64,000 nucleotides of DNA from Heloderma charlesbogerti (taxonomy: Eukaryota > Chordata > Lepidosauria > Squamata > Helodermatidae): assembly GCA_026122225.1 (NCBI GenBank), contig JANEZZ010001959.1:3047501-3111500 (forward strand), written 5' to 3'. Every line of letters starts with the position of its first letter. The first letter of the stretch is position 1. The notes beneath the pieces were generated by a model. That model worked only from the letters and a program-made list of their open reading frames with translations, did not search any database and was not told the DNA's origin. Both the position numbers and the translations under genes were made by a program. Of this stretch, positions 62,731 through 64,000 are shown one piece after another.

Positions 62731-64000
62731 GGGAGAGTTTTGGTTGCAATACTGCTGCCTACCACATGAAATTTGGCAGCATCGCTACCCGCAACATGAC
62801 ATTTCACATGCCTAAATGTTGTGTTTCATTTAATATGTGTCCATTTACTTTTTATTGGCTTTTGGGTAAAGTATTGGAGACCCCCCTGGAGACACGTTTT
62901 GCCCAGTCTACATGCAGAATTTTGTTTGAAAATCACGCACAAACAAAAGAACAAACTGAGCTTATAAGAATTGTCCTGAGAGGACAAGTCAGCTATTGCC
63001 ATGAGACATGACTAATGCTGCTTTGGAGACACCCTGCCCCCTCTCTGCTATGGAGAAATCAGCTCAAGGTCTGGTGCTATAGAAATATGGAGCAGTATCT
63101 CTCTGGAGTGTTCAAATCCACACTGGAAGTTGGTAGAGCTGTATGGGCATGTGTCGGGAGCCATTGGGGGTCACTGTACAATCCCACAGATGTTCTTACT
63201 TGCTGAGCAACAATAGCCAACCATAGTTAGGGCTGGTTAAGGTGAAGGAAAGGGAATCAGGACAAGGGCTCTTTAAATGGCTCAAGGACTCTGAGGGAGA
63301 AGGAGGAAGTGGGCCAGGGGGTACAGGATGAATAGTGGATGCTTGGGACAGGGAGCAGACACATATAGCTGGAGTGAGCACCAGGAAAAGAACAGAAAGG
63401 GGCTGGTAAGAAGGCTAAATAACAGAAGCCTGGCTGCTAGCAAAATTAGAAGATGCTATCCAGTGTAGTCAGGAAAACACAAGAACAAGTGAACAAGAAA
63501 AGACTTGCCGACTTCCACAGTGGCTTCAGTAACAGATTATCCTGACTCTGCTACTGCTTACCTATGGCTGGCATCGTTATGTAGGCATATCTTTATTGCT
63601 CTATGGGCATTCACCCTGGTCCCACAGCTACTTACCCACACTATGGACCTTCATCCTGAGGTATACTTACTTGTATTGCATTGTAGGAATCTAGCCTGAT
63701 CCTGCAGCTAGTTACTACAATCCCTGAGCAATGAGCCTGATCATGCAGCTACTGGCTGGAATGATTCTGTGCTATAACAAGAGTTAATGAAGTTGATATA
63801 GTTGCTCCATTTTTGTGGTCATGTCATGCATTTTGGATGAAAATAGGAGAAAGAGACATGCCCCCTCAGATGAGCACCCTGTGACTGCATGTGAAGCCTT
63901 TGTTACTTGAAACCCTTGTCTCTTGTTTGATAGGAATGTACAAAAACACGTTAAATTTCTCCATAAACAGGATAGAAAAAAAAGTGAGATCTAAAAGAAT
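62731..64000. other. No gene or repeat recognised
   Basis: Non-coding DNA to the end of the window. Frames here are short and carry no recognisable domain. Confidence 0.4.

Overview
The window is vertebrate nuclear DNA, most likely from a squamate reptile (lizard or snake). This rests on its repeat content: two long BovB (RTE-clade) LINEs, CR1 3' ends carrying the 'attctatg' tail, many 3' ends of an L2/CR1-like LINE, tRNA-derived SINEs of squamate type, and a dense load of small DNA transposons. No host protein-coding gene, exon, rRNA or functional tRNA could be supported. Every long ORF belongs to a retrotransposon or is an accidental frame inside a GC-rich palindromic transposon.

Layout. 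1-6500: an L2-like LINE end, several hAT-type MITEs, and a LINE fragment whose insertion point carries a small tandem array. 6500-12000: a clean TAGGGATG element, sparse unique DNA, a BovB 3' end, a foldback MITE, an inverted CR1 pair and a SINE inside a MITE. 12700-16230: an L2-like LINE broken by two composite hAT insertions, one holding a second hAT element and one holding a solo LTR. 17140-21440: a BovB LINE inside an L2-like LINE, itself interrupted by a hAT element. 22200-25410: three more hAT elements. 26100-38000: CR1, SINE, L2-like ends and wide stretches of ordinary non-coding DNA. 38000-44220: a cluster of hAT elements, including a chimeric pair. 44220-52950: scattered small repeats, a second solo LTR, and possible conserved non-coding DNA. 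52955-56422: an almost intact BovB inside a Harbinger-like MITE. 56470-62740: more hAT elements, then a 5'-truncated L1 flanked by a target duplication of about 207 bp, then a SINE. 62740-64000: nothing recognised.

The main discovery is a family (or group of related subfamilies) of non-autonomous hAT-type elements. They have TAGGGATG...CATCCCTA ends and 8-bp target-site duplications, several of them perfect. The larger members (about 0.5-0.95 kb) consist of consecutive and nested palindromes built on 'gtgataggctacgtaaat' and 'tagtctacgtaaat' half-sites and on GC-rich 'aatggcggc' hairpins. Near both ends they carry outward-facing copies of AGGTAAGT, the consensus 5' splice-donor sequence. They insert preferentially, or at least often, into other repeats, which gives nests up to three levels deep that can be ordered in time.

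All assignments come from reading the sequence. Family names are by recognised motifs, not database searches.
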